Below, piece by piece: positions 22,975 through 34,481 of a stretch of DNA of 64,000 nt. Numbering within the stretch: the stretch's first letter is position 1; the number at the start of each line of letters is the position of its first letter. Source of the DNA: Gonatopus flavifemur (Eukaryota; Arthropoda; Insecta; Hymenoptera; Dryinidae); assembly GCA_018340375.1 (NCBI GenBank), contig JAFFJZ010000002.1:14402001-14466000 (forward strand), given 5' to 3'. Position numbers and translations under genes: made by a program. Below the pieces are notes generated by a model that saw only the letters and a program-made list of their open reading frames with translations, was not told the DNA's origin and made no database searches.

Positions 22975-24662
22975 TATTTCTGTATTCTCCTAGAAATTTT
23001 TGAATTCAATTTGAAGAACTGTACCATGTCGATTTGAAACATTCACAATATATTCATTCAAGCTTCCAGACAAATTAATTTCATCATAAACTGTTTTGTG
23101 CGTGTTAAAAAAAATATTCTTGGTTATTTTCCGATACACCAGTATCCTCAACAAAATTCACGATGCACCTTGAAATGTTTATTATCATTATCCAACCAAG
23201 CATCTTTCGTTCGTTGCTATTACATTTTTTAGTTCAACTTCCATTCATCAGACTCCCGCCTGTGCAAAGTATCGAATGGCCAGGTTGAGAGTTGGAAAGG
23301 AAGGTTAGCCACAACTAACGCTATCACGAGCGTTAAGAAACTTGAATAGATAAAAAAAAAAGAGTAGATGAAACAGCTGAAGGTGTTCAAGAGTAAGAGA
23401 AACGACCCGAGACTATGTTTTGCGGGTATTACCAACACCGTCGAACCTTTACATACCTTTTTATACATGTAGCATGACTTTGGGAGCGTACCTGTCGGAG
23501 TTTGGTCTCCTGTAGGGAATACCGAGGCGTTGTAAAGGAAATGGATAAAATAGAATAAAAATTATGGAAAAAAGGATATGCGCAACGCAGTCTACAGGGG
23601 AGAAAAAAAACTTCAAGACTTAGGAAGATGCGATATAGTCGTATACATATACAGGTCCCATAAGCGTACACATATACAAGTTTGAAAAGAAAGCTTTTTA
23701 TGACACAGCTAGAAAATCCGAGCTGCATACAAATTGTGCATTCGACGCTTTCCATTTTTCTTCTCAGTTTCCTTGTCTCCTTCATTCCATTATGTACGTC
23801 TATGAAAAGAGAACATATGTTAGATTTACTCAAGAACATCAAGACGAGGTGTCTCGGGTAGGGTGTACCATCGGTGTTATGATACTGAATTCATCAACAA
23901 ATTCAATAACATCATAGATTTAACTAACTATAAATCTGCCGTCCCAGGCAAAAACTTGTTAACTCCAAATTCGTTCGAACGGAGAAAACCGAGAAAAACT
24001 ATCCCACATCAAAATTGTATGATGTAACTAATATTTTGACAATATTAAAGCGGCAAATAAGGGGTGCTGTTTTGAATTATTTTTTAAAAAATCAATATTT
24101 TCAATAACAAAAAATGAAAAAATGAGTTGAGGGTGTTTGATGAACGAAATATTTAACAGCGTTCGAACATTATGCTACACTGAAAATAAAATTCATCAAA
24201 TGCTAACGTTTGGACATCAATCCTTGATGTCCACGGAATCATAAGAGCGAAAAAATCACTAGCCACTCTCACTCACGTCAACACTTAATATCCAAATCAT
24301 CAGCAGGCGATGTACTAGAGATGAATGGGAGTAGTGCACTCATTCGTGTACAAGACTCCATTTAGTGGAGCGCAGACATCTTTTAATGCCGTTGATCGCA
24401 TCTTTCCGTGATCAACTTGGCACGAGTGCTCAATGTCCCTAGACATCGATCAACGATGTACTGGACATCAATCAGTGATGTCCTGGGAATTGAGGAACAG
24501 TGCATATGGCACGATCTTTCGAGGTCAATAAGATCACAGTCTTATGATTGGAATTGTGGTTTTAAAAATTCGAGGATCATTGATTAATCCCTGATGTTAA
24601 CGATTTTTACTCATGAGTAACCTAAAACAATCGATTTTTTTAGTTTCCAATTCCACGCACGT

Positions 24663-25177
24663 ACAGGTTGGTTGAAAAGTTCCTGCGCTCACCAAGAGAT
24701 AGCACTGCTAGCTCAAAACTTTTTTTTTCTCAAGTTGGTATATCTGTCCTGAGAACACATGCAAAGTTACAAGTCATTCTGTCAATTCATTCTTTGTTTA
24801 CAAGCCATTTGAAGTTGACGTGTCATTGATTTTTCTTAATATGGAAAAAATTGAATATCGTGCAGTCATTAGATTCTTTGTTTTGAAGGGTTTAAAAGCA
24901 AAGGAAATTTATGAACAATTGTTAGAAGTGTATAAGGAGTCCTCACCTTCAAAACGCACCGTTGAATTTTGGGCTGGTGAATTTAATCGTGGTCGTACTA
25001 GCCTTGAAGACCATCCACGCGAAGGACGACCAAAAACTGCAACCACAGCAGAAATCATTGAGCATGTACATAATATGGTTAGTGAAGATCCAAGTTTGAC
25101 TAAGCGTGGAATTGCTAATGCCATAGGCATCTCAGACGAACGAGTACTCCATATTTTACATGAAGAATTACGTATGA
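24663..25177 (+). mobile_element. 5'-complete, 3'-truncated mariner
   Basis: Starts ACAGGTTGGTTGAAAAGTTC after GT; this resembles an irritans-type mariner terminal repeat and its 5' leader. The copy stops at the junction with the foldback's right arm near 25177, so the DDD catalytic domain and the 3' terminal repeat are absent. It cannot move by itself. Confidence 0.8.
24841..25177 (+). pseudogene. Mariner transposase, N-terminal DNA-binding part only
   Basis: Starts at the ATG of MEKIEYRAVIRFFVLKG and remains open to the truncation, about 112 codons; a full mariner transposase has around 345. Residues about 1-45 (GLKAKEIYEQLLEVY, SPSKRTVEFWAGEFNRGR) form the first helix-turn-helix with the W/F pattern. 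LEDHPREGRPKTATT is the GRPR-like linker, and the second helix-turn-helix contains LTKRGIANAIGISDERVLHI. The family sequence would go on with KLCARWVPR after HEELRM; here it runs instead into the foldback arm. No frameshift or stop is seen in the preserved part, suggesting a fairly recent capture. Confidence 0.9.
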
Positions 25178-28099
25178 ACACAATTCCAATCATAAGACTT
25201 TGATCTTATTGACCTCGAAAGATCGTGCCATATGCACTTTTCCTTAATTCCCAGGACATCACCAACTGATGTCCAGTACATCGTTGATCGATATCTAGGG
25301 ACATTGAGCGCTCGTGCCAAGTTGGTCACGGAAAGATGCGATCAACGGCATTAAAAGATGTCTGCGCTCCACTAAATGCAGTCTTGTACACGAATAAGTG
25401 CACTATTGCCATTCATCTCTAGTACATCGCCTGCTGATGATTTGCACATTAACAGTTGATGTGAGTGAGAGTGGCTGGTGATTTTTTTCGCTCTTATGGT
25501 TCCATGCACATCGAGGATTGATGTCAAAACGTTAGCATTTGATGAATTTTATTTTCAGTGTATGATAGTTCGCTTTACCAGCGAATTTCTTTCACGTGGA
25601 ATCAATCAGGTGTAATTCTGCCTTCTTTTTATGTTTACTTTACTGGTTCAAATCCATACATAATGGCACCTAAGATCTTTATTACGACTATTTCCGAACT
25701 GTGTCGAAGCCTACGACCGGATTTACGGTTTTCTTCTTTGGTAAATTGGCTCCGGACTCAAGGAGTTTACAAATCAAGGAAACCTTAACTCCGAAGAGAT
25801 TTTTTTCAAATAGTACGAGATATTCGCTCCTCACTGATTTTACCGAGCGAAAAGACCGTAACTCACATTACGATCTTTTCGTCTGGCAAAGTGGTGACGT
25901 ATTCGATGGTTCTTCTCATTTTGATGTGAGTTACGGTTTTTTTCTGATAATCTTCTCATTTTCAACTCGTTTTCAGAAAAGAAAAATGTTTATTATGCAA
26001 CACTTAGGAGCGATAACTAATTTCTATTAGCACAGTTAAACGCGCCTTGCTTCCCTGAATCGAATGATATAAAAAACTCATTTTCGAAAAAAATTGAGTC
26101 GACAACTTTTTTGTGTGGGACAGCAGGAATACATTTAGGATACACGTGGATTCGTGATAGAGACTTTGCAGGATAATCAACAGCACATGAAAGCTCTTTC
26201 ACGAGCCTGAGGATGTCTATACAACTTATATCAATTCTACCTTGCATTCTTCTAAATTACACTCCAACGACGTTGCAAGCAATGAATCACTGAATTCTCT
26301 GAGCCACGGCAGATAACCTTGGCTGTCCGTGTCATAAATCTGGTACTCGCAAAGGTTTTATTATTTTACTTGCCACGTGGTGGGTATCTCGAATAACGAT
26401 TCATCTACCGGACAGGAAATTGAGAAACCAGTTAAAGCAGGGAAAATTTTAGGAGAAAAAATGAAGATATAAATCAAAACTCGGACCTGCTGTCAATATC
26501 AGAGCTATTTTGAACATATCATAACCTTCCTATTGCAATTATTGTGAAATCGAAGCATTATTATGAATTGTATGTACCAGATATATATAGTATGCCATCG
26601 AGCACAAGCTGCATCGCTTCGTAAACCACAGGTTTTGGTTACGATGGTAGATTTTATATTCCCTTTTTTTTCTCGTATTCCATTCGATGGTACGTGTAAC
26701 TCCAATCCGATGAATATTTTATAGAGATGTCGATATTTGATGGGAAATTTGAAAGAATTACTACTATGAATACTGCGAGGAAAAATTCGAGATAATATTT
26801 GTGAGTGAAATACGTGTGCTACGAATATATGTCACCTTTATATATACAATATTTTCTTAATTGATATTTTATATTTCACATAAACATCGTGAACAAATAA
26901 ATATGCCTGTAGATTTATTTTATTTGTATACGCGTGATAAATCTTGTGAACATCAGATACCTCATGTACCAGACTTATCCTCCAAGACGTGGATGAATAT
27001 CAATCCACCGATCGATCTTCTGCTGTTTCTTTTTCTGTTTTTTCTGTTTTTCTATTTCGTGACAGGATAAGCTACGCGATTTATGTGTACGATTATGTTC
27101 GTGTCCAAAATGACGACAAGATACCTTTCGTCAACTCTGTGTTTTTCCCAACGTTGGATTTGATCTTTTTTTTTCCTTTTTCTACTAGGAATGTAAGGGG
27201 GGATCCGTAAATTTCAGTTAATCAAGGGTAAAGATAATCGTGAGAATTGTGTTGGTATTTTTGGGAACTGAAGATGATTTCACTTCGAGGATTAAGAAAA
27301 GCACAATTGGGAAAATTATGGAGGATTATCAAGGTACTGCCAATGCATATGTATTCATAACATGTGTGGTGAGTATTGCTTATGATTAAAGCAAGACCTT
27401 TCGTTCTATTATCATTAGAATGGTGTACTGAATCCCACTAATGATCACGCTGAACAACTCGATTCATCCCCTCGAATATGCGACGACCTTCTGAGTTAAC
27501 GAGGAGTCTGCGGTTGGATCCACGAAACATAGGAAATGCCAATATTCAATTTCAGGAACGAGTGATAGAATATAGATTTCTTGAGATAACCAATTGACGT
27601 GGACAGGAAAAGTTTCTGGAGTAGGGGATGAACTTTCTTTTCATTAGTATATGCCGGTCGTATCGAATCCACAGGAATGTTCTTAAAACGTATTATGAAT
27701 TGGATTTAACAAGTATGGTTATTGTATTCGTTGCATCGAGTTCTTATCGATATTGTATTGAACTCAACTTTTTTTACAAACACAAGTCGATTCTTTCAAG
27801 AATCGCCGTCACTTACACTGCATGCAGGCTAAGGAGAAAGAATTGAAACCCCACGAATGCATTCGATGAGATTGGAAAATATGATGGAAAGATTGAAGTT
27901 TTTCAAGGGTTTGTATTGTTTTTCAAATTCCCGGGTCGGCAAATTTAAACAATTTTTGTCTTCATTCTTATTCCATTTTTAGACTGATTTTATTATCGTG
28001 ATTGTTGAATATTGCTCCCAAAAACCAAGGATTTTCTCAAGATTTTATTCTGAGTTTCTTCTCCAACAAATGGGAGTGATTCAAAAGAAATTCAGACTA

Positions 28100-29032
28100 C
28101 ACAGCGAAAAATCTTGTGTCACGGGAGGTCCACTCATAGTTTGCGTTGAAAACAACACATCAAATTCTGAAATTCACAGATTTTCAGTGTAAATTTAACA
28201 TTTTTGTGTTGATTTGATACATTTTTCGAGTTAACATTTAAGGGGTCTGTCTAGTAGCTCGCGCCGGAAAAAACGCGATTTTCGTGATTATTCCTTGGGA
28301 TACTGGATAAAGGTAATGATATAAAAGTTATTAGGCTTAGTAAATACACTCTTGAAATACATAAAAAAAACTTTTTTCTTTTATTTTATACATGTATTAT
28401 GACCAAAAACGTCAGCCAAACGCAACACCTCGAAAAGTAGGTAGGTCCGCCTTGTTGATAAAATCTCGGAGCTGTGTTGTCTGAAACGAAAAAATCAAAA
28501 TGCTTTAGGTTTTGTATGACAATAGCTATGTCCCCTATGAATTTCATTCAGTTATTTCAAAAAATAAAAAAATGGTAAAGAAAAAACAAAAAATTTTCAA
28601 AAAACCGTTTTTTTTTTGCCGATTTTTGAAAAAAAAATATAGTAAAATTCAAAATTTTTGAAAAAAATTTATAGGGGACATAGCGATAGGTTCAAAGAAT
28701 ATGTGTTTCAAATTTCATAAGGATCGGTCGAGTAGTTTCGAAAATTTCATCAACAAGGCGGGTAAAAACGTTGTTTCGAGAATAACGCGTTTAAAGTTTT
28801 TTTTACATGAAATTCTTAAAAAAAACTTACTCACGCCTAGTCAGCGATGCCTGGACCGTACAAAATTCCTCCAGATTGTTCGAAGAGTTGACTTTCTTCC
28901 AATCTTTTTCCAAACGAAACCAAAAAACGATTTTTCAAAAGTGAGTTACTAGACAGACCCCTTAACATAAATTGCGAGTGGACCTCCTGGAACATACACG
29001 TGTGTTAAAAAGACATAAAATTTCTCACTGTG
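28100..29032. mobile_element. CACAGCG element hosting a TTAA element
   Basis: CACAGCGAAAAATCTTGTG ends mirrored by ATAAAATTTCTCACTGTG, TA/TA. Inner arms GGGAGGTCCACTCATAGTTTG / AATTGCGAGTGGACCTCCTGG lie on the two sides of the 28238-28965 insertion, which shows they were once continuous. Confidence 0.75.
28238..28965. mobile_element. TTAA-flanked element, 0.73 kb
   Basis: TTAAGGGGTCTGTCTAGTAGC and the mirror GTTACTAGACAGACCCCTTAA, perfect over about 20 bp. A-rich interior with the duplicated phrase ATAGGGGACATAGC / CTATGTCCCCTAT, and CAACAAGGCGG / CCGCCTTGTTG inverted. No long ORF; a non-autonomous piggyBac/Kolobok-type element. Confidence 0.8.
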
Positions 29033-29382
29033 TAGAATCTTGAAAAAGTACCGTTATTGTCCGCATTATTCAAAAATCAGTCTAAAAATGTACCAATAGG
29101 ACAGAAACTGTCCAAGTTTCCCGACTTGGGTTAGGTGTTCCCTGGTGAAGATAGAAGCGGGAAGGGAGGGTGAACGAAGCGTTTGTTGGAGGGTAATCAA
29201 AACGATAATGGAAAGTGTACGGAGCTTGAATGGGAGAGATACAAAGAGTATGTCAAGCGGTAATTGGAGCAAAGAGAATGATTTTCCGATGATTCTCACC
29301 ATGGCAGACGAGGGTTTTATCCACTGAGCCATGGATCGTCGTTGGTATCAATCGCTTCAAGATATTATTTGAAGTCAGAGTA

Positions 29383-29561
29383 CACCGAGAAAAAAAGCAT
29401 GCTCCAAATGCAAAAGGGCCGTTCACGCTTCTAACGCTGTTGCTATAACATGCTTTCAAGCCATGGCAACATATAACGGTATGTTATAACGCACGTTATA
29501 ACAAATGCGTTAGAAGCGTGAAGTGTTCTCTTGCGTTTACAGCATGCTTTTTCTCTCGGTG
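29383..29561. mobile_element. CACCGAG MITE (same family as 2205-2829)
   Basis: CACCGAGAAAAAAAGCATGC ... GCATGCTTTTTCTCTCGGTG, TA/TA. It contains TTCACGCTTCTAACGC / GCGTTAGAAGCGTGAA and a central ATAACGGTATGTTAT palindrome. It is uninterrupted and gives the ancestral layout of the family. Confidence 0.85.
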
Positions 29562-29897
29562 TAGATATGATTCGTACACACTTCATGTCTCTTACTATTA
29601 TTTCACATGAAGCTCGCGTGAAAGGGGATCGAGAGCTTATGAAGCGTATATGGACCGTACGATTTCATTACTTCACAGCAAGCGCGCATCATACGCTTCA
29701 GAGAGAGGGAATTGAAACATTTTTTGCTTCGTATGCGCTTTCTTCGCGCTCTATGCATACGCTTCATTTTCACCAGGGGTTCTGGTAGCTTTTGAAGAAC
29801 TGCAGATACGTGATTTTTCATTCTTTGAAATTCAATGAAACATTTCGAAGCTTCAACATGTAAAGATATGTAAATTTTCAAACAACTGTCTGAACTT

Positions 29898-31004
29898 CAC
29901 GGAGAAAAATGCAGTTCGGAAATATAATAATCTTTAATAGAGAATTGAAGAATATTTCTTAAAATCTGGGAGTATATCTCAAGTTCGTAATAAAGATGAA
30001 ACCGTTCACATTTTTGTTGAATTTTATTTGAAAAACAATTAAAATTTATCAATACCTCACAAACAATAGAAAAAAATATGAACTTCCCAAAAGTCGCACA
30101 TAAAATTTTACAAAATACTTAATGAAATTATGAAAATTTGTCATCCATTTGATAAAATTTCATGTGCGACTAACAAAATTTCGAAATTTTATTATTTACT
30201 TTGTAAAATCTCACGCGCGACTTCTGGAGAGTTCGTATTTTTTTCTGTTTTATATGTGAAATATTGATGAATTTTCATTCTTCTTCAAATGAAATTCAAC
30301 AAAAATGTGAACCGTTTTATCTTTATTACGAACTCAAGAAATACTCTCAGGTTTCAACAAATATTCTTAGATTCTAAGAAAGATTCTACAATTGAGGCGG
30401 CAGCTATAAGAAGGGCGCATAGCTAAAAACTCAAATTTCAGAAACAGCGGTTGAAGTTTTAAAATGTAATTAAAATGTGTTAAGCATTGTTTCAAGATTC
30501 TGAAATGTTCAAACCAACCAGATTCATCCTTTTTGTTCAAGATTTGACCGTGAAATGACGTAAAAAGTGCCATTAAAGGTTCAATAATACAATTCTTTAA
30601 AAATATGTTATGTGCCCTTCTTACAGCTAACGATTATTACAATAAAAAAAGATATTTTAATCAATATTGATGAATTAAAATCGAAAAATTGCATATATTC
30701 AATATAATTCAAGAAGAAAGAGTATTTATATTTATCAAAGCTTTTAGCCTTGTAGATGTCGTCAGTCATTTGTCGTCAGACTCTTCATTACTAATCTCTT
30801 CCACGGTTTCACAAGGTGTTTCTTTCGCAGCCCAAGACACAAGATATCGAAACCAAATTCTCAGGGTATGTTCAGAAAGGAATAGTGGTTGATTTTCAAC
30901 GTTCTCTGCAAAAAGGGCACATAGCGGTATGTGCCCTTATTAAAGCTACCGCCTCAATTTCCTATTAAAAATTACTATATTTCCGAAGTGCATTTTTCTC
31001 CGTG
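29898..31004. mobile_element. CACGG MITE, GATGCAGGTC family copy 2, with nested insertion
   Basis: CACGGAGAAAAATGCAGTTC ... GAAGTGCATTTTTCTCCGTG, flanked TT/TT. Shares AAACCGTTCACATTTTTGTT and GAACTTCCCAAAAGTCGCAC with the 10915 copy. Interrupted by the element at 30391-30958. Confidence 0.8.
30391..30958. mobile_element. TTGAGGCGG element nested in 29898-31004
   Basis: ATTGAGGCGGCAGCTATAAG and the inverted TTAAAGCTACCGCCTCAAT ends, followed inward by AAGGGCGCAT / ATGTGCCCTT. A third, internal copy of the end (GTGCCCTTCTTACAGCTA) sits near 30612. No transposase seen. Confidence 0.6.
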
Positions 31005-31675
31005 TTACTGAGTCATTTAAAAAAAGCATTTTGCGTCTGTTGTATCAATCGAAACGTGTAAGTGTCAGTTTCAACGATTCCGAATAGAACTGATGATTTT
31101 GCACGGGCAAAGATGCAGGTCAAAAATACAATAGTCTCGAATAAAAATTTTAGAATATTTGTTAAAATCTAAGAATTTTTGTTGACCCTAAGAACATTCT
31201 TCAAATTTGTGATAAAGATGAAATGGTTTGAATTTTTTTTAGTTCTACTTGAAAAAGACCGAATAATCATCAATACACGCAGGGAACCCGTGAGATCACT
31301 TGACCTTCCATCAATTTCGATCTCGCAATTTACGTAAAACAAAATCAAACGATTGATGATTTTGCATCACCAAATCTCCAACTTCACGGCAACATGATAT
31401 CAACGAGATTCGAGATTTATGTTTTCCGATGTTGTGATGGTTTTTAGACGGTCGACTCAGTTGAGACAGCGATGAATTGGAGAGATTGCTAGCGCAATGT
31501 TAAAATTACGGGCCGTATCGCGTTTTTCTCTTTTGAAGAAAATTATGTGATTGGTTGAATTTTTGTTCTAAGTCAATCAGCATGGAAGGATAAAATCAGT
31601 CGTGTCTATGCAGTAGAGAGTCGTTTTGCTAAACTGTTCTCTATTGTGGAGACATGACTGACTCGTATTACCACA

Positions 31676-31867
31676 CACTGTCAGAAATATCTGGAAGTTT
31701 TTTTCAATCACATACATGAATGTACAAAAACATGAAAAAACTAGAGATTATGCTATAGTTTGCATTAAATTTCATGTACAATGTGTAGGAAACTGAATTC
31801 ATGCACGTACATAAAAAGAAACTTCCAGCAAAAACATTAAAATTAATGCAGAAATTTCTAATAGTGC
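31676..31867. mobile_element. CACTGTCAG MITE family B, copy 1
   Basis: CACTGTCAGAAATATCTGG ... AATGCAGAAATTTCTAATAGTG. Shares CAAAAACATGAAAAAA, AGATTATGCTATAGTTT and GAAACTTCCAGCAAAAACATT with the copy at 59740-59962. Confidence 0.8.
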
Positions 31868-31878
31868 AGGGACCAGTA

Positions 31879-32371
31879 CAGCGAGGAAAAAAGTGGTGAA
31901 GTTTAGATCTTGTGAAATCAACATTTGGACGATTTCGAAAAATAGTTCGGAGAATGTAAGATCAGCTGCAGTATATCAACTACACTGTTAGAAAAATCTG
32001 CCTGAAACTTCATAAGAATATTATGAAGTTTTTTACATAATCATTTTATTAAATTTCATAATAAAATATTGAATTCAATAATATAATTCTTAATGTTAAG
32101 AATTTTGTTCTCAATGTTGATAATTTTGTTCTTAATTGTAACAATACATTTGTGAAATGTAATAAACAATTGTTACATTTCAGAGAGAAAGTTTGAAAGT
32201 TCATCATCAATATTAAATTTGAGAACTATTATTGAATTCAATATGAAAATATGGTATTTCATAAAGAATTTCGTATTAAATTTGAGAATTTTTCTAACAG
32301 TGTATATTTTAGAAATCGTCCAAATATTAATTTCGCGGAATGTAGATTTTTCAATTCCTTTTTTCTCCGTG
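31879..32371. mobile_element. CACGG-type MITE, host of 31983-32302
   Basis: CAGCGAGGAAAAAAGTGG and mirror AATTCCTTTTTTCTCCGTG. Inner arms ACATTTGGACGATTTCG / AAATCGTCCAAATATTAATTTC lie on the two sides of the inserted element. Confidence 0.6.
31983..32302. mobile_element. CACTGTTAG MITE, innermost of a nest
   Basis: CACTGTTAGAAAAATCTGCC ... GAATTTTTCTAACAGTG, TA/TA. Interior of ATAATATTCAATTC and TTAAGAATTTTGTTC variants. Confidence 0.75.
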
Positions 32372-33126
32372 TCGTGTTAATTGATTTACTTGCATAACAC
32401 GAGTCAGTTATATGGGCTACAGTAACCAATAGTGTAGGATTTCCTCCATGTAGGACTTTAACGGTCTCTGAGTCGTGCCAGAAACTTTCCACAACACTTT
32501 GTTTGTCGGTGGTTACGTATTCGAAACCTGCATTTCTCTTCGTGTGATTTGAGAATGAGAAACCCTCGCATCAACCAAAAAAGTTCAAAGATGTTGAGTT
32601 GCAAGCATTATTCGATGGAGATTCGATTCGGACACTCCAATTAATAATCAACTATAGTGGATGATTTACACGCCATGGGGACAATTCAGAAAAAGAGAAA
32701 TAAGTTCCACATCAATTATCGGAATTGGTTTTTCGAAGTCGTTCAACAATTGACACTTAGTTGTTTCCTCGTCATCGAGAGGAGCAATTTCTGTATCGAA
32801 TTGTAACAAAGTTACAAACTATCGATTTAATATGATCAAACTTTTTTCGAAACTTTGATGAATAGAAAACGTGGATTCAAATCTTCAGGGCAAAAAGTAA
32901 AATAAAACTAGGTGATGGTACTGAAAAATTCCAGTACATTTCAGTGCATATTTTATAATACTCTTGTGAATTTACTGAAAGTTTTGAAAGGAAATTTTCT
33001 ACAGTAACTCTCAATTTTGAAGAGAACTGTTTTATTGTATTTTTCGTTAATTTCCGTGTTTTTGTTCCCATAGTAAAATTGAAGGGCCGGATCGAAAAAT
33101 CGGTTGTGCACGTGATCTTTCTTCTA

Positions 33127-33377
33127 CACGGAAAACAGAAAACAGCAATGGTTACTGTGAATCGCAGTAATTCATTGAAAAATAATGAAAAATCAAATTC
33201 ACGCCGCTCATTACCGCCTCTCCCAGTAACCGTTAATGTCCAAGCAGCATTGACGAATTTAACTGCAGTACACATCTCTGTGATCGCACTAACCTTTATC
33301 ATCCAAGCGTGTTCTCATTTGTTTTTCAACTGATTGCTGTTATGGACAGTAACCAGTGCTGTTTTCTTCTTTCCGTG
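33127..33377. mobile_element. CACGG MITE with CAGTAACC motifs
   Basis: CACGGAAAACAGAAAACAGC ... GCTGTTTTCTTCTTTCCGTG, TA/TA. Inner arms CAATGGTTACTGTG / GGACAGTAACCAGTG. The ORFs on both strands here are by-products of the repeat. Confidence 0.8.
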
Positions 33378-33380
33378 TAG

Positions 33381-34132
33381 TGCACCTGAAAATAGGCAAT
33401 CGTCACTAACCTGGTGGAGGACTTCCATGATAAAATGAAGTAAGATATTGGTGATACTAAAAAAACTTCCAGGGAAGTTGGTGCAAATATATTCAACAAC
33501 ACTGTGACAAATTTTTAAACAATTCCGTTCGGTAGGTTCCCATACAGCACAGAACGTGTCAATAATGTCTCAGAATATTGCTGCAAGGTTGTAATGTCTC
33601 TGTAATGTCGTAGTGATATTCTGGAGACATTTATGCTGTGTGGGTGAGAAATTGTCAGATCAGGCTCGTTAGATATAATGAAAAACGCATCAATTCAATC
33701 AATACATACGGCTTTTTTCCATTACCCCGAGTTGAAAAATTGTAATACCTTTTTGAACCTGATTAACTCCGTAGTACGCAACGATCCAGATTTGAATCAG
33801 GTTAAAGAAAGGTGAACATCAGGTTAAATGAGAATTTTGAAAGCAAGGCCAGGTTGAGAACAGAACGAGATCAGGGGGAAAAATGAAACCCACCTTGGTC
33901 CACTCCGTAATACGCAACGAATCAGAGCTCAATTAGGTTCCACTTTTGACTCGGGACATCTGTGATGATTTCTAACCTACAGTACAGAATTGTCTCAGAA
34001 TTTTTCAAACTGTGTTTGAATATATTTGCACCAACTTTCCCGCTGGAAGTTTTTTTAGCATTGCAAGTATCTTACTCTGTTTTATCATAAAAGTCCTCCG
34101 AGATTAGTGGCGACTGCCTGTTTTCAGGTGCA
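33381..34132. mobile_element. TGCACCTG foldback element
   Basis: Arms of about 120 bp: TGCACCTGAAAATAGGCA against TGCCTGTTTTCAGGTGCA, then TCGTCACTAACC / GATTAGTGGCGA, AAGTTGGTGCAAATATATTC / GAATATATTTGCACCAACTT. The centre repeats AACTCCGTAGTACGCAACGA / CACTCCGTAATACGCAACGA. It starts 3 bp after the MITE 33127-33377 and contains a short CCC...GGG element (33539-33644). Confidence 0.75.
33539..33644. mobile_element. Short CCCATACAGCACA element
   Basis: CCCATACAGCACAGAA ... ATGCTGTGTGGG. The interior repeats AATGTCTC three or four times. Same terminal type as 34150-34258, 53589-54478 and 55365-56008. Confidence 0.5.
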
Positions 34133-34149
34133 CCAGACGAAAGGTCACG

Positions 34150-34258
34150 CCCATACAGCACAAGAAGTTCAAAAAGAATTCTTAAGAATTCATAATGAAT
34201 CCTTCGAATCCCATTTGAACTCCTAATGAACTATTCCTGAACTGGTGTGTTGTATGGG
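34150..34258. mobile_element. Short CCCATACAGCACA element
   Basis: CCCATACAGCACAAGAAG ... ACTGGTGTGTTGTATGGG with CG on both sides. Interior AAGAATTC/GAATTCTT and AACTCCTAATGAAC motifs. Confidence 0.6.
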
Positions 34259-34481
34259 CGGGCACAACCGATTATTCGATCCGACCCTTCAATCCAATCC
34301 TTTTGCAAGAGAGGAACACAATTCTTTTGTTTGATTTAAATTTCGGAGAAATACGATTGCAATGGGATTAAAGAATGAAGATTATTCAAAGCACCTAATA
34401 CACTCGCGTTTTCATAAATTATCGAGAAATTCGACCTAGTACATGAACTAGTACATTCCGCTTTTAACATTTTGTTTACAG

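Larger units (their letters stand above)
24178..25560. mobile_element. 1.4-kb foldback element with a mariner fragment at its centre
   Basis: Arms of about 380 bp: 24178-24560 against 25178-25560. Ends are CACTGAAAATAAAATTCATC and its mirror GATGAATTTTATTTTCAGTG, with TA on both sides. Arm identity looks high by eye along the whole length (for example AAAAGATGTCTGCGCTCCAC against GTGGAGCGCAGACATCTTTT). The arms consist of variants of GGACATCAATCNNTGATGTCC. The loop, 24561-25177, contains about 100 bp of unassigned sequence followed by the 5' part of a mariner. Confidence 0.85.
31102..32544. mobile_element. CACGG MITE, GATGCAGGTC family copy 3, with several nested elements
   Basis: CACGGGCAAAGATGCAGGTC ... 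GAAACCTGCATTTCTCTTCGTG, TG/TG. Only its outer parts are continuous with the family; inside lie 31676-31867, 31879-32371 and 31983-32302. Confidence 0.7.
21130..34481 (+). other. 13.4-kb intron between receptor exons c and d
   Basis: Bounded by GTGAGT and TTTACAG, phase 0. It holds many MITEs, a Tc1-type MITE, the mariner-bearing foldback and two TTAA-type structures. Stretches with nothing recognised are about 21660-22760, 22980-24170, 25570-28090, 29570-29890 (recurring GAAGCGTATG-like words only) and 32550-33120. Confidence 0.85.

Noticed and set aside
23429..23842. 137-codon minus-strand ORF rich in Cys, Tyr and Phe
   Set aside because: Composition is that of AT-rich random sequence and no motif or splice context supports it.
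24909..25193. 94-codon minus-strand ORF
   Set aside because: Antisense shadow of the mariner transposase frame.
32877..33302. 141-codon minus-strand ORF
   Set aside because: Overlaps MITE 33127-33377 and its inverted arms; residues repeat the arm sequence. No family resemblance.
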